Assembly: GCA_021151825.1 (NCBI GenBank)
Contig: JAGKWQ010000018.1
Coordinates: 62,001 to 126,000 of the forward strand
Source: Cellvibrionaceae bacterium
GTDB lineage: Bacteria > Pseudomonadota > Gammaproteobacteria > Pseudomonadales > Cellvibrionaceae
DNA: 64,000 nt
Direction: 5' to 3'
Shown here: positions 36,987 through 46,140 of the stretch, piece by piece
Position numbering within the stretch: position 1 is the first letter of the stretch
Layout: the number at the start of each line of letters is the position of its first letter
Position numbers and translations under genes: made by a program
Notes under the pieces: model-generated
Databases searched by the model: none
What the model saw: the letters and a program-made list of their open reading frames with translations, nothing else
Told to the model about the DNA's origin: nothing

Positions 36987-37033
36987 TGGGGCGGGTCGCA
37001 TAGGCTCAGCTTGCGCGACCCACCCCAGCCTAC
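36987..37033 (-). repeat. REP-like palindrome with GTAG head
   Basis: On the minus strand it reads GTAG, then GCTGGGGTGGGTCGC, a loop, and GCGACCCGCCCCA. The 13-bp stem (36987-36999 with 37015-37027) has one mismatch. A GTAG tetranucleotide at the foot of a hairpin is the mark of RAYT-associated REP elements, and a RAYT tail lies at 1-95. It follows the czcA stop by few bases and may also act as a terminator or mRNA stabiliser. Confidence 0.65.
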
Positions 37034-37035
37034 AG

Positions 37036-40000
37036 CTAACTTTTTTTGCGATGCACTAAAGCATAGAGTATCGGCAAAACAAATAAGGTTAATAATGTTG
37101 AGGAAATAATTCCGCCGATGACAACCGTTGCTAATGGCCGTTGCACTTCTGCACCTATACCCACGTTAAATGCCATGGGTACAAAGCCAAGGCTTGCAAC
37201 AAGTGCGGTCATTAACACCGGGCGTAAACGGGTGAGTGCGCCCTGGATAATAGCGGAAATTAAATCACCATTTTCGTGATAAAGCTGGCGAATAAACGCG
37301 AGCATTACCAAACCATTTAATACCGCTATACCGGAGAGTGCAATAAAACCGACGCCAGCAGACATCGATAAAGGCATGTCGCGCAGCCAGAGTGCGAGTA
37401 CACCGCCGGTGAGTGCGAGGGGAACGCCGGTGAAAATAATCAGCGCATCTTTTAGTGAGCCAAAAGCCATCACTAATAATACGATGACCATTAGCAGCGT
37501 TAATGGAACAACAATCGCTAAACGTTTAGTGGCCGATTCAAGTTGTTCAAATGTACCGCCGTAATCCAGCCAATACCCCGCAGGCAATTTTACTTGCTCA
37601 TTGATTTGAGTTTGCACGTCATTTACAAACGAACCCAGATCGCGGCCGCGCACATTGGCAGTAACAATCACTAAACGTTTTCCGTTTTCGCGGCTGACTT
37701 GATTGGGTGCCGGTGCGAGTTCAATGCTGGCAATTTCATTGAGCGGTACAAAGCCGGGTTCGGAATTGATTGGCACTGGTAAGCGTTCGAGTGCGAGTAA
37801 ATCATTGCGCAAGTTTTCCGGCAGACGCACCTGGATTTCAAAGCGGCGATCACCTTCGTAAATAATGCCTGCACTTTCACCGGCAATCGCGGTAGCAACA
37901 AAATCCTGCACTTCATTAATTGTTAAACCGTAAGCAGCGAGTTGCGTGCGTTTGGGCGTAACCGTTAATACTGGTAGACCAGTGACTTGTTCCATCCGCG
38001 CATCGGCAGCGCCGGGGATTTGTTGTACGACTTGTAAAATTTCCGCAGCGGATTGTTGCAGTTGGTCGAGATCATCGCCAATGACTTTAATACCCAAATC
38101 CGAACGCACACCGGAAATCAATTCGTTAAAACGCATTTGAATCGGTTGGGTGAATTCGTAATTATTGCCGGGTAATTCGCGTACGGATTTTTCAATCGCG
38201 TCGACCAGATCTTGCTTTGAGCGTTTAGGATCTGGCCATTGAGCGCGCGGTTTGAAAATCACAAAGTTGTCAGCAACCGATGGCGGCATAGGATCAGTGG
38301 CAATTTCGGCGGTACCGATTTTGGCAAAGACTTTATCCACTTCCGGAAATTCTTTGATACGCGCTTCCAGTAAACTTTGCATCGCGACTGCTTGTTCCAA
38401 GCCGGTGCCGGGAATGCGCAATGCGTGCAACGCCATATCACCTTCATCCAGCTGCGGAATAAATTCAGAACCCAAACGCGTGGACAGCCATACACTGAAA
38501 ATGACCAGCAGTATTGCGGCGGCCAGAATTTGGGTATGCAAACGCAAAGCTTTCTCTAACAGCGGTTGATAAAAATCTTTAACCGCGCGCATCACACGAT
38601 TTTCCTGCTCGGCAATTTTTCCATTCATTAACAATGCAATTGCGGCGGGAATAAACGTTAACGAAAGGATTAAGGCCGAGGTCAAGGCGATAACAACGGT
38701 AATTGCCATCGGATGAAACATTTTCCCTTCCACACCGGTGAGCGTGAAAATCGGCAAATACACCAGCGTGATAATTCCCACACCAAAAAGGCTTGGGCGA
38801 ATCACTTCACTGGTGGCTTCATAGGCGAGTTGCAGGCGCGCTTTTAAGTCGAGTTTATGATCGTTGGGCAATCCGCGTTGCGCTTCACCCAAACGGCGAA
38901 TGCAGTTTTCGACAATGATAACGGCACCGTCCACAATCAACCCAAAATCCAGCGCACCCAAACTCATCAGGTTTGCGGATACACCCGCTTCCACCATGCC
39001 GGTAATCGTCATCAACATCGTGATGGGAATAACGGCGGCGGTAATTAATGCTGCACGCAAATTACCGAGCAATAAAAATAAAACGGCGATGACCAGCAAT
39101 GCACCTTCAAGCAGGTTTTTTTGTACGGTATCGATAGTTTTATCAACTAATTGCGTGCGGTCATACACCGCAACGGCGACAACACCATCAGGTAATGAGC
39201 GATTAATTTCCTCCAGTTTTGCGGCGAGCGCGCGCGCGACTGTGCGGGAATTTTCGCCCATTAACATCATCGCAGTGCCGAGCACTGTTTCGCGCCCATT
39301 TTGTGTTGCCGCACCGCTGCGCAATTCTTTGCCAATGGCGACCTGCGCAATATCGCTAACACGTACAGCAACGCCTTTGCGGTTGGCGACAATTAAATTT
39401 TCAATATCATCGATACTGCTTAATTGCCCCGGTGTGCGCACCAATAATTGCTGGCCGTTACGTTCAATAAAACCGGCGCCGCGATTATTGTTGTTGCTGT
39501 TAAGCGCATTGACGAGATCGTCAAAGGTTAAACCCCATTGCAATAATTTTACCGGTTCCGGGGTGATGTGATATTGCCGCGTGTAACCGCCAATCGCATT
39601 AATTTCAATCACGCCTTTGACTTGCATTAATTGCGGACGAATGACCCAATCCTGCAATTCGCGCAAGGCCATTGCATCGAATTGTTTACTATTTTTTTGT
39701 TGGGGATCTTTCGCTTCGACGGTGTACATAAAAATTTCGCCGAGACCGGTTGCAATCGGTCCCATGGTTGGTGAAATATTTTCCGGCAAATTGGTTTTGA
39801 TCTGGCTAATGCGTTCGTTAATTAAATTGCGCGCAAAATAAATATCCGTGCCCTCTTCAAATACCACCGTCACTTGCGATAAACCGTAACGGGAAATCGA
39901 ACGCGTATAAGACAGTTTGGGCAAACCGGCGAGCGCGGTTTCCACCGGATAAGTGATGCGCTGTTCAGTTTCCAGTGGTGAATAACCGGGCGCTTCAGTA

Positions 40001-40149
40001 TTAATTTGTACCTGGACATTGGTGATGTCAGGCACGGCATCAATCGGCAGGCGCTGGTAATTCCACAAGCCGAGCAGCGCGATAGCAGCTACAGCAGCGA
40101 GCACCAGCCAGCGCCGCGCAATGGCGGTGTGCAGGATTGCATCAATCAT
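37036..40149 (-). CDS. czcA: heavy-metal RND efflux pump, inner-membrane component (CzcA type)
   Basis: 1037 aa, ATG at 40149. Full-length HME-RND protein: first TM helix in ARRWLVLAAVAAIALLGLWNYQRLPIDAVPDITNVQVQI, twelve membrane spans and two large periplasmic loops. The TM4 signature DFGLIVDGAVIIVEN matches DFGxxxDGAxxxVEN, which in the HME classification marks Co/Zn/Cd pumps (HME1) rather than Cu/Ag pumps. The N-terminal GLGEIFMYTVEA and PGTGLEQAV segments are also typical. It works with the adaptor and outer-membrane proteins encoded just upstream to drive proton-coupled export of divalent metals. No defects. Confidence 0.95.
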   Translation of the reverse strand: MIDAILHTAIARRWLVLAAVAAIALLGLWNYQRLPIDAVPDITNVQVQINTEAPGYSPLETEQRITYPVETALAGLPKLSYTRSISRYGLSQVTVVFEEGTDIYFARNLINERISQIKTNLPENISPTMGPIATGLGEIFMYTVEAKDPQQKNSKQFDAMALRELQDWVIRPQLMQVKGVIEINAIGGYTRQYHITPEPVKLLQWGLTFDDLVNALNSNNNNRGAGFIERNGQQLLVRTPGQLSSIDDIENLIVANRKGVAVRVSDIAQVAIGKELRSGAATQNGRETVLGTAMMLMGENSRTVARALAAKLEEINRSLPDGVVAVAVYDRTQLVDKTIDTVQKNLLEGALLVIAVLFLLLGNLRAALITAAVIPITMLMTITGMVEAGVSANLMSLGALDFGLIVDGAVIIVENCIRRLGEAQRGLPNDHKLDLKARLQLAYEATSEVIRPSLFGVGIITLVYLPIFTLTGVEGKMFHPMAITVVIALTSALILSLTFIPAAIALLMNGKIAEQENRVMRAVKDFYQPLLEKALRLHTQILAAAILLVIFSVWLSTRLGSEFIPQLDEGDMALHALRIPGTGLEQAVAMQSLLEARIKEFPEVDKVFAKIGTAEIATDPMPPSVADNFVIFKPRAQWPDPKRSKQDLVDAIEKSVRELPGNNYEFTQPIQMRFNELISGVRSDLGIKVIGDDLDQLQQSAAEILQVVQQIPGAADARMEQVTGLPVLTVTPKRTQLAAYGLTINEVQDFVATAIAGESAGIIYEGDRRFEIQVRLPENLRNDLLALERLPVPINSEPGFVPLNEIASIELAPAPNQVSRENGKRLVIVTANVRGRDLGSFVNDVQTQINEQVKLPAGYWLDYGGTFEQLESATKRLAIVVPLTLLMVIVLLVMAFGSLKDALIIFTGVPLALTGGVLALWLRDMPLSMSAGVGFIALSGIAVLNGLVMLAFIRQLYHENGDLISAIIQGALTRLRPVLMTALVASLGFVPMAFNVGIGAEVQRPLATVVIGGIISSTLLTLFVLPILYALVHRKKS

Positions 40150-40172
40150 GGTAATAGTTCCCCTGTCCTGTT

Positions 40173-41405
40173 TTAGTGATCATGGCTCGCCCCGGATTTC
40201 TCCAGGTCGGCTTTCAGGACATAGGCGTTTTCCACCACGTATTCATCGCCCGCGTTTAATCCACCGAGCACCTCGGTGTAATTGCCATCGTTGCGACCCA
40301 ATTCCAGCGGGCGAATTTCATAGGTATCACCGACTTTGATAAATACCACCTGCCAATCGCGGAAGCTTTGTAAGGCGCGATTGTCGATGCGTACTGCAAC
40401 GGGTGTTTCAGCGGTGGTAATCCAGCCTTCCACGGATTGATTGGGTACCCAATTGCCCGCGCTATTTTCAACCGGCGCATGGACTTCCAGCGTCGGCGTT
40501 TCGCCGTGGCGCGGGGTAATGTATTCAATTTTGGTAGTGGCAACCTGGCCATCCGCTTTTACTTCTACGGGTTGGCCTGCTTTGATTTTGCTGGCATCGG
40601 CGGGAAAAACCTGCAAATGCAGTTCTAATACGCGCTCATCCAGCACACTGAACAACACGCGATCTGCGGTAAATTCGCCCGCATTTGCATGGCGCTCTAC
40701 GACGCGGCCATCAATCGGCGATAGCAATGGGTATTCACGCAAACTTTCATTGGATTCGACCATCGCCAGTACTTCTCCGGCTTTTACCGATGCGCCAATG
40801 GTGGGTTTCACCGAGCGAATCAAACCTGGATAACGCGCTTGTATATGGCTGATACGCAATGGATCAGCAACCAGGTTGCCATAGAGTTTGATGCGTTCCT
40901 GCAGTGTGCCTTTATCGGCAATTGCTGTGGTTAATTCTGAGGCTGTGGCGATGGCCGGGCTGAGGCTAACGCGCCCTTCGTAAGATGGATAACTCCATTG
41001 GTAGCGCTTGCCTTTGTGGGTTGCGGTGACTTTTACATCGAAGGAATGAGGTTCTTCCACCACGCTGTGGCCGCGCAGGAAATCCTGTTGTGGTTTGAAG
41101 ACAAAGTTATCAACGGCGCCGCCGAGGCGATTGAGTTGTACCGATAGTTGCCATTCGTTTGGCTTGAGTGGTTTGCCATCAAGCGTTGCCCAGGCGCGAT
41201 ATTCCGGCGGTACGCCTTGCTCGAAAATTGCCAGTTCGACAATGAAATCGCCCTCTTCCAATAACCGGCCATTGTGCGGACCTTTGACGATTTCATCCGC
41301 ATGTTCTTCATGTTCATCGCCATGATCGTGATCTTCATGGGCGATTGATAACGACGAAATACTGAGGCTGGCGAGTAATAACAGGGATTTGATCAATAGA
41401 TTCAT
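40173..41405 (-). CDS. czcB: RND adaptor (membrane-fusion) protein, CzcB type
   Basis: 410 aa, ATG at 41405, overlapping the czcC stop by 4 bp. A signal peptide (NLLIKSLLLLASLSISSLSIA) is followed by a His/Asp/Glu-rich metal-binding segment (HEDHDHGDEHEEHADE). The HlyD-family adaptor core has SLSPAIATASELTTAIADKGTLQERIKLYG and a lipoyl/barrel-sandwich region (YPGLIRSVKPTIGASVKAGEVLAMVESNE). It bridges the inner pump and the outer-membrane channel. The N-terminal His cluster suggests periplasmic metal capture. In operon with czcA (23-bp gap). Confidence 0.93.
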   Translation of the reverse strand: MNLLIKSLLLLASLSISSLSIAHEDHDHGDEHEEHADEIVKGPHNGRLLEEGDFIVELAIFEQGVPPEYRAWATLDGKPLKPNEWQLSVQLNRLGGAVDNFVFKPQQDFLRGHSVVEEPHSFDVKVTATHKGKRYQWSYPSYEGRVSLSPAIATASELTTAIADKGTLQERIKLYGNLVADPLRISHIQARYPGLIRSVKPTIGASVKAGEVLAMVESNESLREYPLLSPIDGRVVERHANAGEFTADRVLFSVLDERVLELHLQVFPADASKIKAGQPVEVKADGQVATTKIEYITPRHGETPTLEVHAPVENSAGNWVPNQSVEGWITTAETPVAVRIDNRALQSFRDWQVVFIKVGDTYEIRPLELGRNDGNYTEVLGGLNAGDEYVVENAYVLKADLEKSGASHDH

Positions 41406-42676
41406 TCGGCTAACTCCTGTGCTGGCGCGGACGCAGTCAAACGCTCCAGTTCAATTCGGGTTTCATGGGCGCGCAGGGCGGCATTGATTAATTCGGCGCG
41501 GGTTTCCAGCAATTCGCGCTGGGCCATCGCTAATTCGAGCGAACTGTAACGCCCTTGCTCAAAAGCACTGGCGGTTGCGCGGCTGGCATCCTGCAAGAGT
41601 GGCAAGATACGATCGCGCAGGCTCAGGGTTTCATTCAACGCTTGTTGGTGTGCGATGAAGGTTTGATTGAGGCGGATTTCCAGCTGGGATTTGGCGCTAT
41701 CTTCGGCAAATTGTGCGGCATCTTGTTCTGCACGCGCGGTTTGTAATGCTCCGGTAGCACGTTTGCCTGCTGCCAGCGGCAGGTTAAGGCCAAGCACTAG
41801 CGCAGTGTCATCACTTTGCTGAAACTGGCGAACACCGGCATTCCATCCCAAGGCTAATTTGCTTTCACTTTCGGCTTTGCGCAGTTCGGCGGCGCGCAGG
41901 CGAGTGGCATCGCCCAATAACGCCAGATCCGGGTTTTGTGCGAGGCGGGTTTGCCAGTTGGCAACGGGTTCGGGGTTAGTCAGTGCAAACAAATCACCAC
42001 TCGCGCGGGTGAAGTCCGGAGTGGCATCGGCCCAGAACGCGCTGAGGAATAAGGCTTCCTCTTGTGCTTGCTGGCGGGCTTTATCCAATGCGATTTGGGT
42101 GCGCGCCAATGCAGCGCGGGCTCGCATTAATTCCGCCTGCGGTGTGCTGCCGGCCTGTACGCGTTTTACCAAACTGTCCGCCAGCGCTTGGGCTAAATGT
42201 TGCGCTTCCTCTTCCAGCCGCACTTGTTCCTGGGCGGCGAGCAGGGCGATAAAGCGATAATTCACCGCTGCGACCAGATCCAAAACTGCCACGCGCCGCT
42301 CACTTTCCAATTGTTGCTGACGGGCAGTGACGACGCTGGTTCGCGCGTCGCGCTGGCCGCCCAATTCGATCATGGATGAGAATGACAGCGTTAATTCAGC
42401 GGCATCGATTCCGCTGAATTCGCCCGAGCCAGCCAGGTTTTCCGCTTCGAAGTGGATGCGGGTTTCGGGGTGCAATTGCGCTGTCATTTGCTCACCACTG
42501 AGTGCGGCGCGGCGAAACTTGTAACCGGCCAGTTGCGGGTTTTGTTGCAAGCTGAGGCTTAGCGCCTGCTGCAAGGTGATCTCGCTGGTCCGTTTGTTTT
42601 CATGGGGTTGCGCAAATGACGCACAGGTAAAGCAGGCACTGGTAATCAATACCAATGCAGATAACAAGGGTTTCAT
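41402..42676 (-). CDS. czcC: outer-membrane efflux channel, CzcC type (TolC family)
   Basis: 424 aa from ATG 42676 (AGGA 6 nt upstream; a longer frame to 42712 lacks a good site). Signal peptide KPLLSALVLITSACFTCASFA. Two TolC-family repeats of long helices are visible: EITLQQALSLSLQQNPQLAGYKFRRAALSG early, and GINLPLAAG-like turns and many AxxARAALARTQIALDKARQQAQ heptads later. It completes the tripartite metal efflux system with czcB and czcA. Confidence 0.92.
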   Translation of the reverse strand: MKPLLSALVLITSACFTCASFAQPHENKRTSEITLQQALSLSLQQNPQLAGYKFRRAALSGEQMTAQLHPETRIHFEAENLAGSGEFSGIDAAELTLSFSSMIELGGQRDARTSVVTARQQQLESERRVAVLDLVAAVNYRFIALLAAQEQVRLEEEAQHLAQALADSLVKRVQAGSTPQAELMRARAALARTQIALDKARQQAQEEALFLSAFWADATPDFTRASGDLFALTNPEPVANWQTRLAQNPDLALLGDATRLRAAELRKAESESKLALGWNAGVRQFQQSDDTALVLGLNLPLAAGKRATGALQTARAEQDAAQFAEDSAKSQLEIRLNQTFIAHQQALNETLSLRDRILPLLQDASRATASAFEQGRYSSLELAMAQRELLETRAELINAALRAHETRIELERLTASAPAQELAE

Positions 42677-42754
42677 AACAAATCCTGCCATGTTTGCGCT
42701 TGATCGGCGCACGTTATTAATCAGAACTGCGTGTGCAGTTCATCGAAAAAATAA

Positions 42755-43123
42755 TCAGGCAGTTAATGGAGGTGCGCGCAACAAGGGACGCGCAAAGGGA
42801 ATGTGGGCGGGGATAAACGAAGAGTAATGGCTGACCAACACCTGTGTGCGCTGGAGCACTAGCAACAGGGTAATCACTGTCAACAGGATTAAACTTTGAT
42901 CCAGCTTGGTCAGTTTGGCGATGGCTGATTGCAGCAAATCGACATCAGCATCCTGGTGATCTTCATCGGCATGATGCTCAGGGTGATCGCCCAACATATG
43001 CATATGAACGGATACTGGCGGTTCCTGCCCATCAAAACAAAAATGCCCGTGCGCACCCAGCCAGCTGCCAAGCAACCAGAGAGCAAACGCTACAAAAGCA
43101 AAGTGGTATGAAGGTTTGGACAT
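42755..43123 (-). CDS. His-rich membrane protein ahead of czcCBA
   Basis: 122 aa if begun at ATG 43123 (MSKPSYHFAFVAFALWLLGSWLGAHGHFCF); an in-frame ATG at 43189 would add 22 residues but lies inside a strong palindrome. One N-terminal hydrophobic segment, then HMHMLGDHPEHHADEDHQDAD (about residues 40-62), a likely metal-binding stretch, then a second hydrophobic span (SLILLTVITLLLVL). It is the first gene of the metal-efflux run and is probably a periplasm-facing metal sensor or binding protein. No family name is known to me. Confidence 0.7.
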   Translation of the reverse strand: MSKPSYHFAFVAFALWLLGSWLGAHGHFCFDGQEPPVSVHMHMLGDHPEHHADEDHQDADVDLLQSAIAKLTKLDQSLILLTVITLLLVLQRTQVLVSHYSSFIPAHIPFARPLLRAPPLTA

Positions 43124-43174
43124 GAACAATGCCGGTGAAAAATATTGTCCAAGCATAAAGAGGCTAAAGGCAGA

Positions 43175-43205
43175 CATCAACCGTTTCATGGTGAAACGGT
43201 TGATG
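43175..43205. repeat. 31-bp near-perfect palindrome
   Basis: CATCAACCGTTTCA (43175-43188), 3-nt centre, TGAAACGGTTGATG (43192-43205). It lies 12 bp past the deacetylase stop and covers the alternative ATG (43187-43189) of the His-rich protein. It may be a terminator (no T tract follows on either side), an attenuator or a regulator site. Confidence 0.85.
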
Positions 43206-43216
43206 GAATATTTTCA

Positions 43217-43888
43217 TTAGAAATTATAAATGCCGTCGAGGCTCCAGGTTTGCAGGTTTCTTCCGGGCAATGAAGCAAGGAAACCCGGTAGATAACGCAG
43301 CAAATTATCCGGGCGATTATGTTCACGCTGGCCATCGTGCATCAACACAATATCTCCCGCTTCGATGCGTTCCATGCGATTGCGAATTCCGCTCGCATTT
43401 CCCAATAAACCCCAATCGATGATGCTGCGGTTCCACAATACCGTGGTCATATTATCGAGCGTTGCCTGCTGGCGCATTGCAAAGCGCAAACGGCCATACG
43501 GCGGGCGGAACCAGCGCGGGCGAACACCGGCAATTTGCTCGATGATGTCAGAGGTTCTGGTGACTTCTTCGCGCGCAATTTCTTCCGAGGTAAACCAGGG
43601 GTTGGGATGGCTGTAAGTATGATTGCCAATGGTGTGGCCTTCGCCAACGATACGTTCTACCAAATGGGGAAATTCCTCTGCGGCCTGGCCCAGCACAAAA
43701 AAAGTGGCCTTGGCATTATAGGCACCCAGCACATCCAGTATTGCGGGTGTGTAAACAGGATCGGGACCATCATCAAACGTCAGGCAAATAGCATGTGCAG
43801 CCTGGCCGAATGCAGCGGTCGAATGAATAGGACGCGGCAACATTGCATCGGTAAGGAGTTGTTTATTATTGTTCGGGCTGAGGTTCAT
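43217..43888 (-). CDS. polysaccharide deacetylase (NodB homology)
   Basis: 223 aa from ATG 43888 (GGAG 7 nt upstream). NodB motifs: TFDDGPDPVYTPAIL (catalytic D and metal D), GNHTYSHPNPW (H-x3-H metal ligands), RWFRPPYGRLR, DWGL and a final IVLMHDGQ. No signal peptide is obvious, so it may act in the cytoplasm on a lipid-linked sugar. It overlaps the 3' end of the YkoP-like gene by 23 bp and belongs to the trio with the glycosyltransferase upstream. Substrate not shown by sequence. Confidence 0.88.
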   Translation of the reverse strand: MNLSPNNNKQLLTDAMLPRPIHSTAAFGQAAHAICLTFDDGPDPVYTPAILDVLGAYNAKATFFVLGQAAEEFPHLVERIVGEGHTIGNHTYSHPNPWFTSEEIAREEVTRTSDIIEQIAGVRPRWFRPPYGRLRFAMRQQATLDNMTTVLWNRSIIDWGLLGNASGIRNRMERIEAGDIVLMHDGQREHNRPDNLLRYLPGFLASLPGRNLQTWSLDGIYNF

Positions 43889-44438
43889 GGCGGTGCTCCA
43901 TCGCAAAATGTTTGAGAAGATTGTTACGCGTTAACCAATAAGCGTGTGGTTGGATGCGATTGCTTTCGCGTTCAGCCACCTGTGGGAAAAAAGCTTTTAA
44001 CAGCAAACGAAAATAATATTTACGCGCGCGATTGAGTGCAGAATCCGGCAACTGCTCAATTAAAAATCCGAATTTTTCCCCGTGCGGCGGCAGCCAGCTC
44101 ACACCGTGGAAGGCTTTCACTTGCACCAATTTTTCATGGGCATTGATGTCTTTGGCCAATTGCGCCAGCGATGACAAAATCAATTTGCGAAAACGCAAGG
44201 CATTGCGCATGTAATCGCGCGTTTGATTGGCAGTGCCGGAAAAGCATTCGCGATTAAAATGCAAAATAGCAAGTGCGTCCCCGGGTTCAATCCAGGTTCC
44301 GTCATTCATAATGCGCCGTTCGCCGGAAAATTTTTCAAAGGAAAAACTGATCAGCTCGTCAAATTTTTCAACTTTATGTTTGCGCCGCCACCAGGCGTCG
44401 TACCAGCACATGCATCGATAAAATACTCCGCTGTTCAT
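43866..44438 (-). CDS. YkoP-like protein of unknown function
   Basis: 190 aa, ATG at 44438 (GGAG 7 nt upstream), overlapping the glycosyltransferase stop. The core reads IMNDGTWIEPGDALAILHFNREC (about residues 43-65), like the DGTxIxxxDxLxxIHLxN element of Bacillus YkoP, which is also next to a glycosyltransferase. C-terminal PHAYWLTRNNLLKHF is distinctive. Likely works with the two neighbouring enzymes on a glycolipid. Function unknown; family call moderate. Confidence 0.6.
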   Translation of the reverse strand: MNSGVFYRCMCWYDAWWRRKHKVEKFDELISFSFEKFSGERRIMNDGTWIEPGDALAILHFNRECFSGTANQTRDYMRNALRFRKLILSSLAQLAKDINAHEKLVQVKAFHGVSWLPPHGEKFGFLIEQLPDSALNRARKYYFRLLLKAFFPQVAERESNRIQPHAYWLTRNNLLKHFAMEHRHEPQPEQ

Positions 44439-44441
44439 GTG

Positions 44442-45788
44442 TTATCTCCGTGCGCTTTCGATTGAAACTGTTTTGGCTTTTTTCAGTAACATCAATTTTT
44501 CCAGCTCACTGACAACACTGCTGGCTGCATGGGGGTGCCCCAGTTTTCTGGCGCTGCTTTTCATCGCGCCCAGGCGTGGCAGATCATTAAATAGTTCGCT
44601 GATCACATTGGAGAGGTGAGGGAGTTCTACATGTAATCCGGCACTATTTTTTTCCAGGAAATTTACGTTATGCATTTCCTGGCCGCCGAGGCAGCAGGTA
44701 GCAATAAACGGTTTACCACAGGCCAATGCTTCACTCACGGTTAACCCGCCCGGTTTGCCGACAACAATATCGGCGGCACAAAATAAATCGCGCATATCGC
44801 TACGCCAGCCAAATAAATGAAAGCGGTTCTGATACGTATGGGCGAGTTGTTGTAATTTTTCATTGTCAGCAGCGTGACTGCCGGCAGTAACCAATACTTG
44901 ATAGCGGTGGCGTTCGTCGTCCAGTAACTGCTGTAACGCGTCGGTCACACCAATGCCGCATTGGCCACCGGTAATTAAAATCGTGGGATTAGTTCCAAGC
45001 CCGAGATTTGCGCGCGCTTGTTGTTGGCCGGGAAGGTTTTCAAAGGCCGGGATTAATGGAATTCCAGTGACGCGAACACGATGGGCTGGCACACCTTGTT
45101 GGCGCAATGCATCGGCAACTTGCTGATGACCAACGCAGTAAATCGCAGTAGTATCGCGCACCCACACACCATGTACACCGTAATCAGTCAATACACCAAT
45201 AATGGGTTTGGTAACGATGCCCTTTTTAACATACCGTGACAGTAATGCATTGGGATACATTTGCGTTGCGACAATACAGTCCGGGTTGTAATCATTGACG
45301 AATTTTTTTACGCGCGCCGATAAAATGCGAAAAATCAACGCCAATAATCCTTGTAATAATAATCGCCCTGCGGGTGTTTTATTGCGATTACAAACGCCGT
45401 TAATAAATGTATTCAGTAACGCACCATCAAGGTTTTTATAATAAACCGGCAATGAAAATGCCGATCGTTCAAATTCTTCGGGGTACGAACGTCGTTGTTG
45501 TTCAGTTAAAAAATCCACCAGTGTTTGGTCAGCGGGAATTTTTCCTGCAAGCTGGCGATACAAGTTGTTATCAAGGTTATACAGTTTTTGATAAAGCTCG
45601 GGATGTTCTGCGGTCATGCGCAGATAACCATCTTGTAGTGCAGCGCTGGCTTGCGGATCAAGCAATTGGGTTACATCGAGATAATGGGTTTCAATATTCG
45701 GGTATTCACGCTCCAGGACTGCGCCAATTGCTTCAGCGGCGCGCGTATGGCCATAACCGGGGCTGGACGTTAAAAACAGAACTTTCAT
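44442..45788 (-). CDS. MGDG-synthase-type glycosyltransferase
   Basis: 448 aa from ATG 45788 (AAGGAA 7 nt upstream). N-terminal MGDG-synthase domain begins VLFLTSSPGYGHTRAAEAIGAVLE; the C-terminal GT28-like sugar-nucleotide site is ADIVVGKPGGLTVSEALACGKPFI (about residues 350-375). Related enzymes add hexose to diacylglycerol (plants, Bacillus UgtP). In gammaproteobacteria such enzymes are often tied to membrane-lipid remodelling. Start of a tightly packed trio with the YkoP-like and deacetylase genes, which suggests a modified (possibly deacetylated) glycolipid. Product inferred. Confidence 0.88.
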   Translation of the reverse strand: MKVLFLTSSPGYGHTRAAEAIGAVLEREYPNIETHYLDVTQLLDPQASAALQDGYLRMTAEHPELYQKLYNLDNNLYRQLAGKIPADQTLVDFLTEQQRRSYPEEFERSAFSLPVYYKNLDGALLNTFINGVCNRNKTPAGRLLLQGLLALIFRILSARVKKFVNDYNPDCIVATQMYPNALLSRYVKKGIVTKPIIGVLTDYGVHGVWVRDTTAIYCVGHQQVADALRQQGVPAHRVRVTGIPLIPAFENLPGQQQARANLGLGTNPTILITGGQCGIGVTDALQQLLDDERHRYQVLVTAGSHAADNEKLQQLAHTYQNRFHLFGWRSDMRDLFCAADIVVGKPGGLTVSEALACGKPFIATCCLGGQEMHNVNFLEKNSAGLHVELPHLSNVISELFNDLPRLGAMKSSARKLGHPHAASSVVSELEKLMLLKKAKTVSIESARR

Positions 45789-46140
45789 AAAGTTTCCTTG
45801 TTGAAATAGCGGTATTAATTTCAATCCGGATCTGCCTGGAACTGCCTTTCTTTACTTTTTATGTAAGCCGCAAATCAATTCAAGTGAACTATTTTCAAAT
45901 AGCCAAAGGTTATGTCGAAGTACTTGGAAAAAATTCCAAACTTTGTAAAAAAGCGCGCTTAAGTGTCGCTTTAGTTTTCTTAAAAACGAATCCAGGCGCT
46001 GCTTTACCGAAGATCTGCGGTTGTTGAATAGAAATATTGCAAAATGTTTACCAATTATAAAAATGGCTAAACGCAAGAAGTGGATTACATCAAGAGTTAA
46101 TTCTTAAAAGAATATTAACGCAGGCCTTTTATAAGCAATG
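45789..46140. other. 352-bp AT-rich intergenic region
   Basis: No credible gene. It should hold the promoter of the glycosyltransferase operon (minus strand). A small perfect inverted repeat, ATTCTT-AA-AAGAAT, lies at 46100-46113, within a longer imperfect one (GTTAA...TTAAC, 46096-46119), 27 bp from the arsJ stop. It may be a weak terminator or operator. No Fur, PhoB or other known box recognised. Confidence 0.5.

Noticed and set aside
38864..39571. 235-aa plus-strand open frame inside czcA
   Set aside because: Antisense to an intact, well-conserved RND pump; composition (Ser/Thr/Arg-rich) is typical of a shadow frame.
45852..46076. 74-aa open frame in the intergenic region
   Set aside because: No ribosome site, no recognisable product and a low-complexity, Phe/Arg-rich composition typical of AT-rich spacer.
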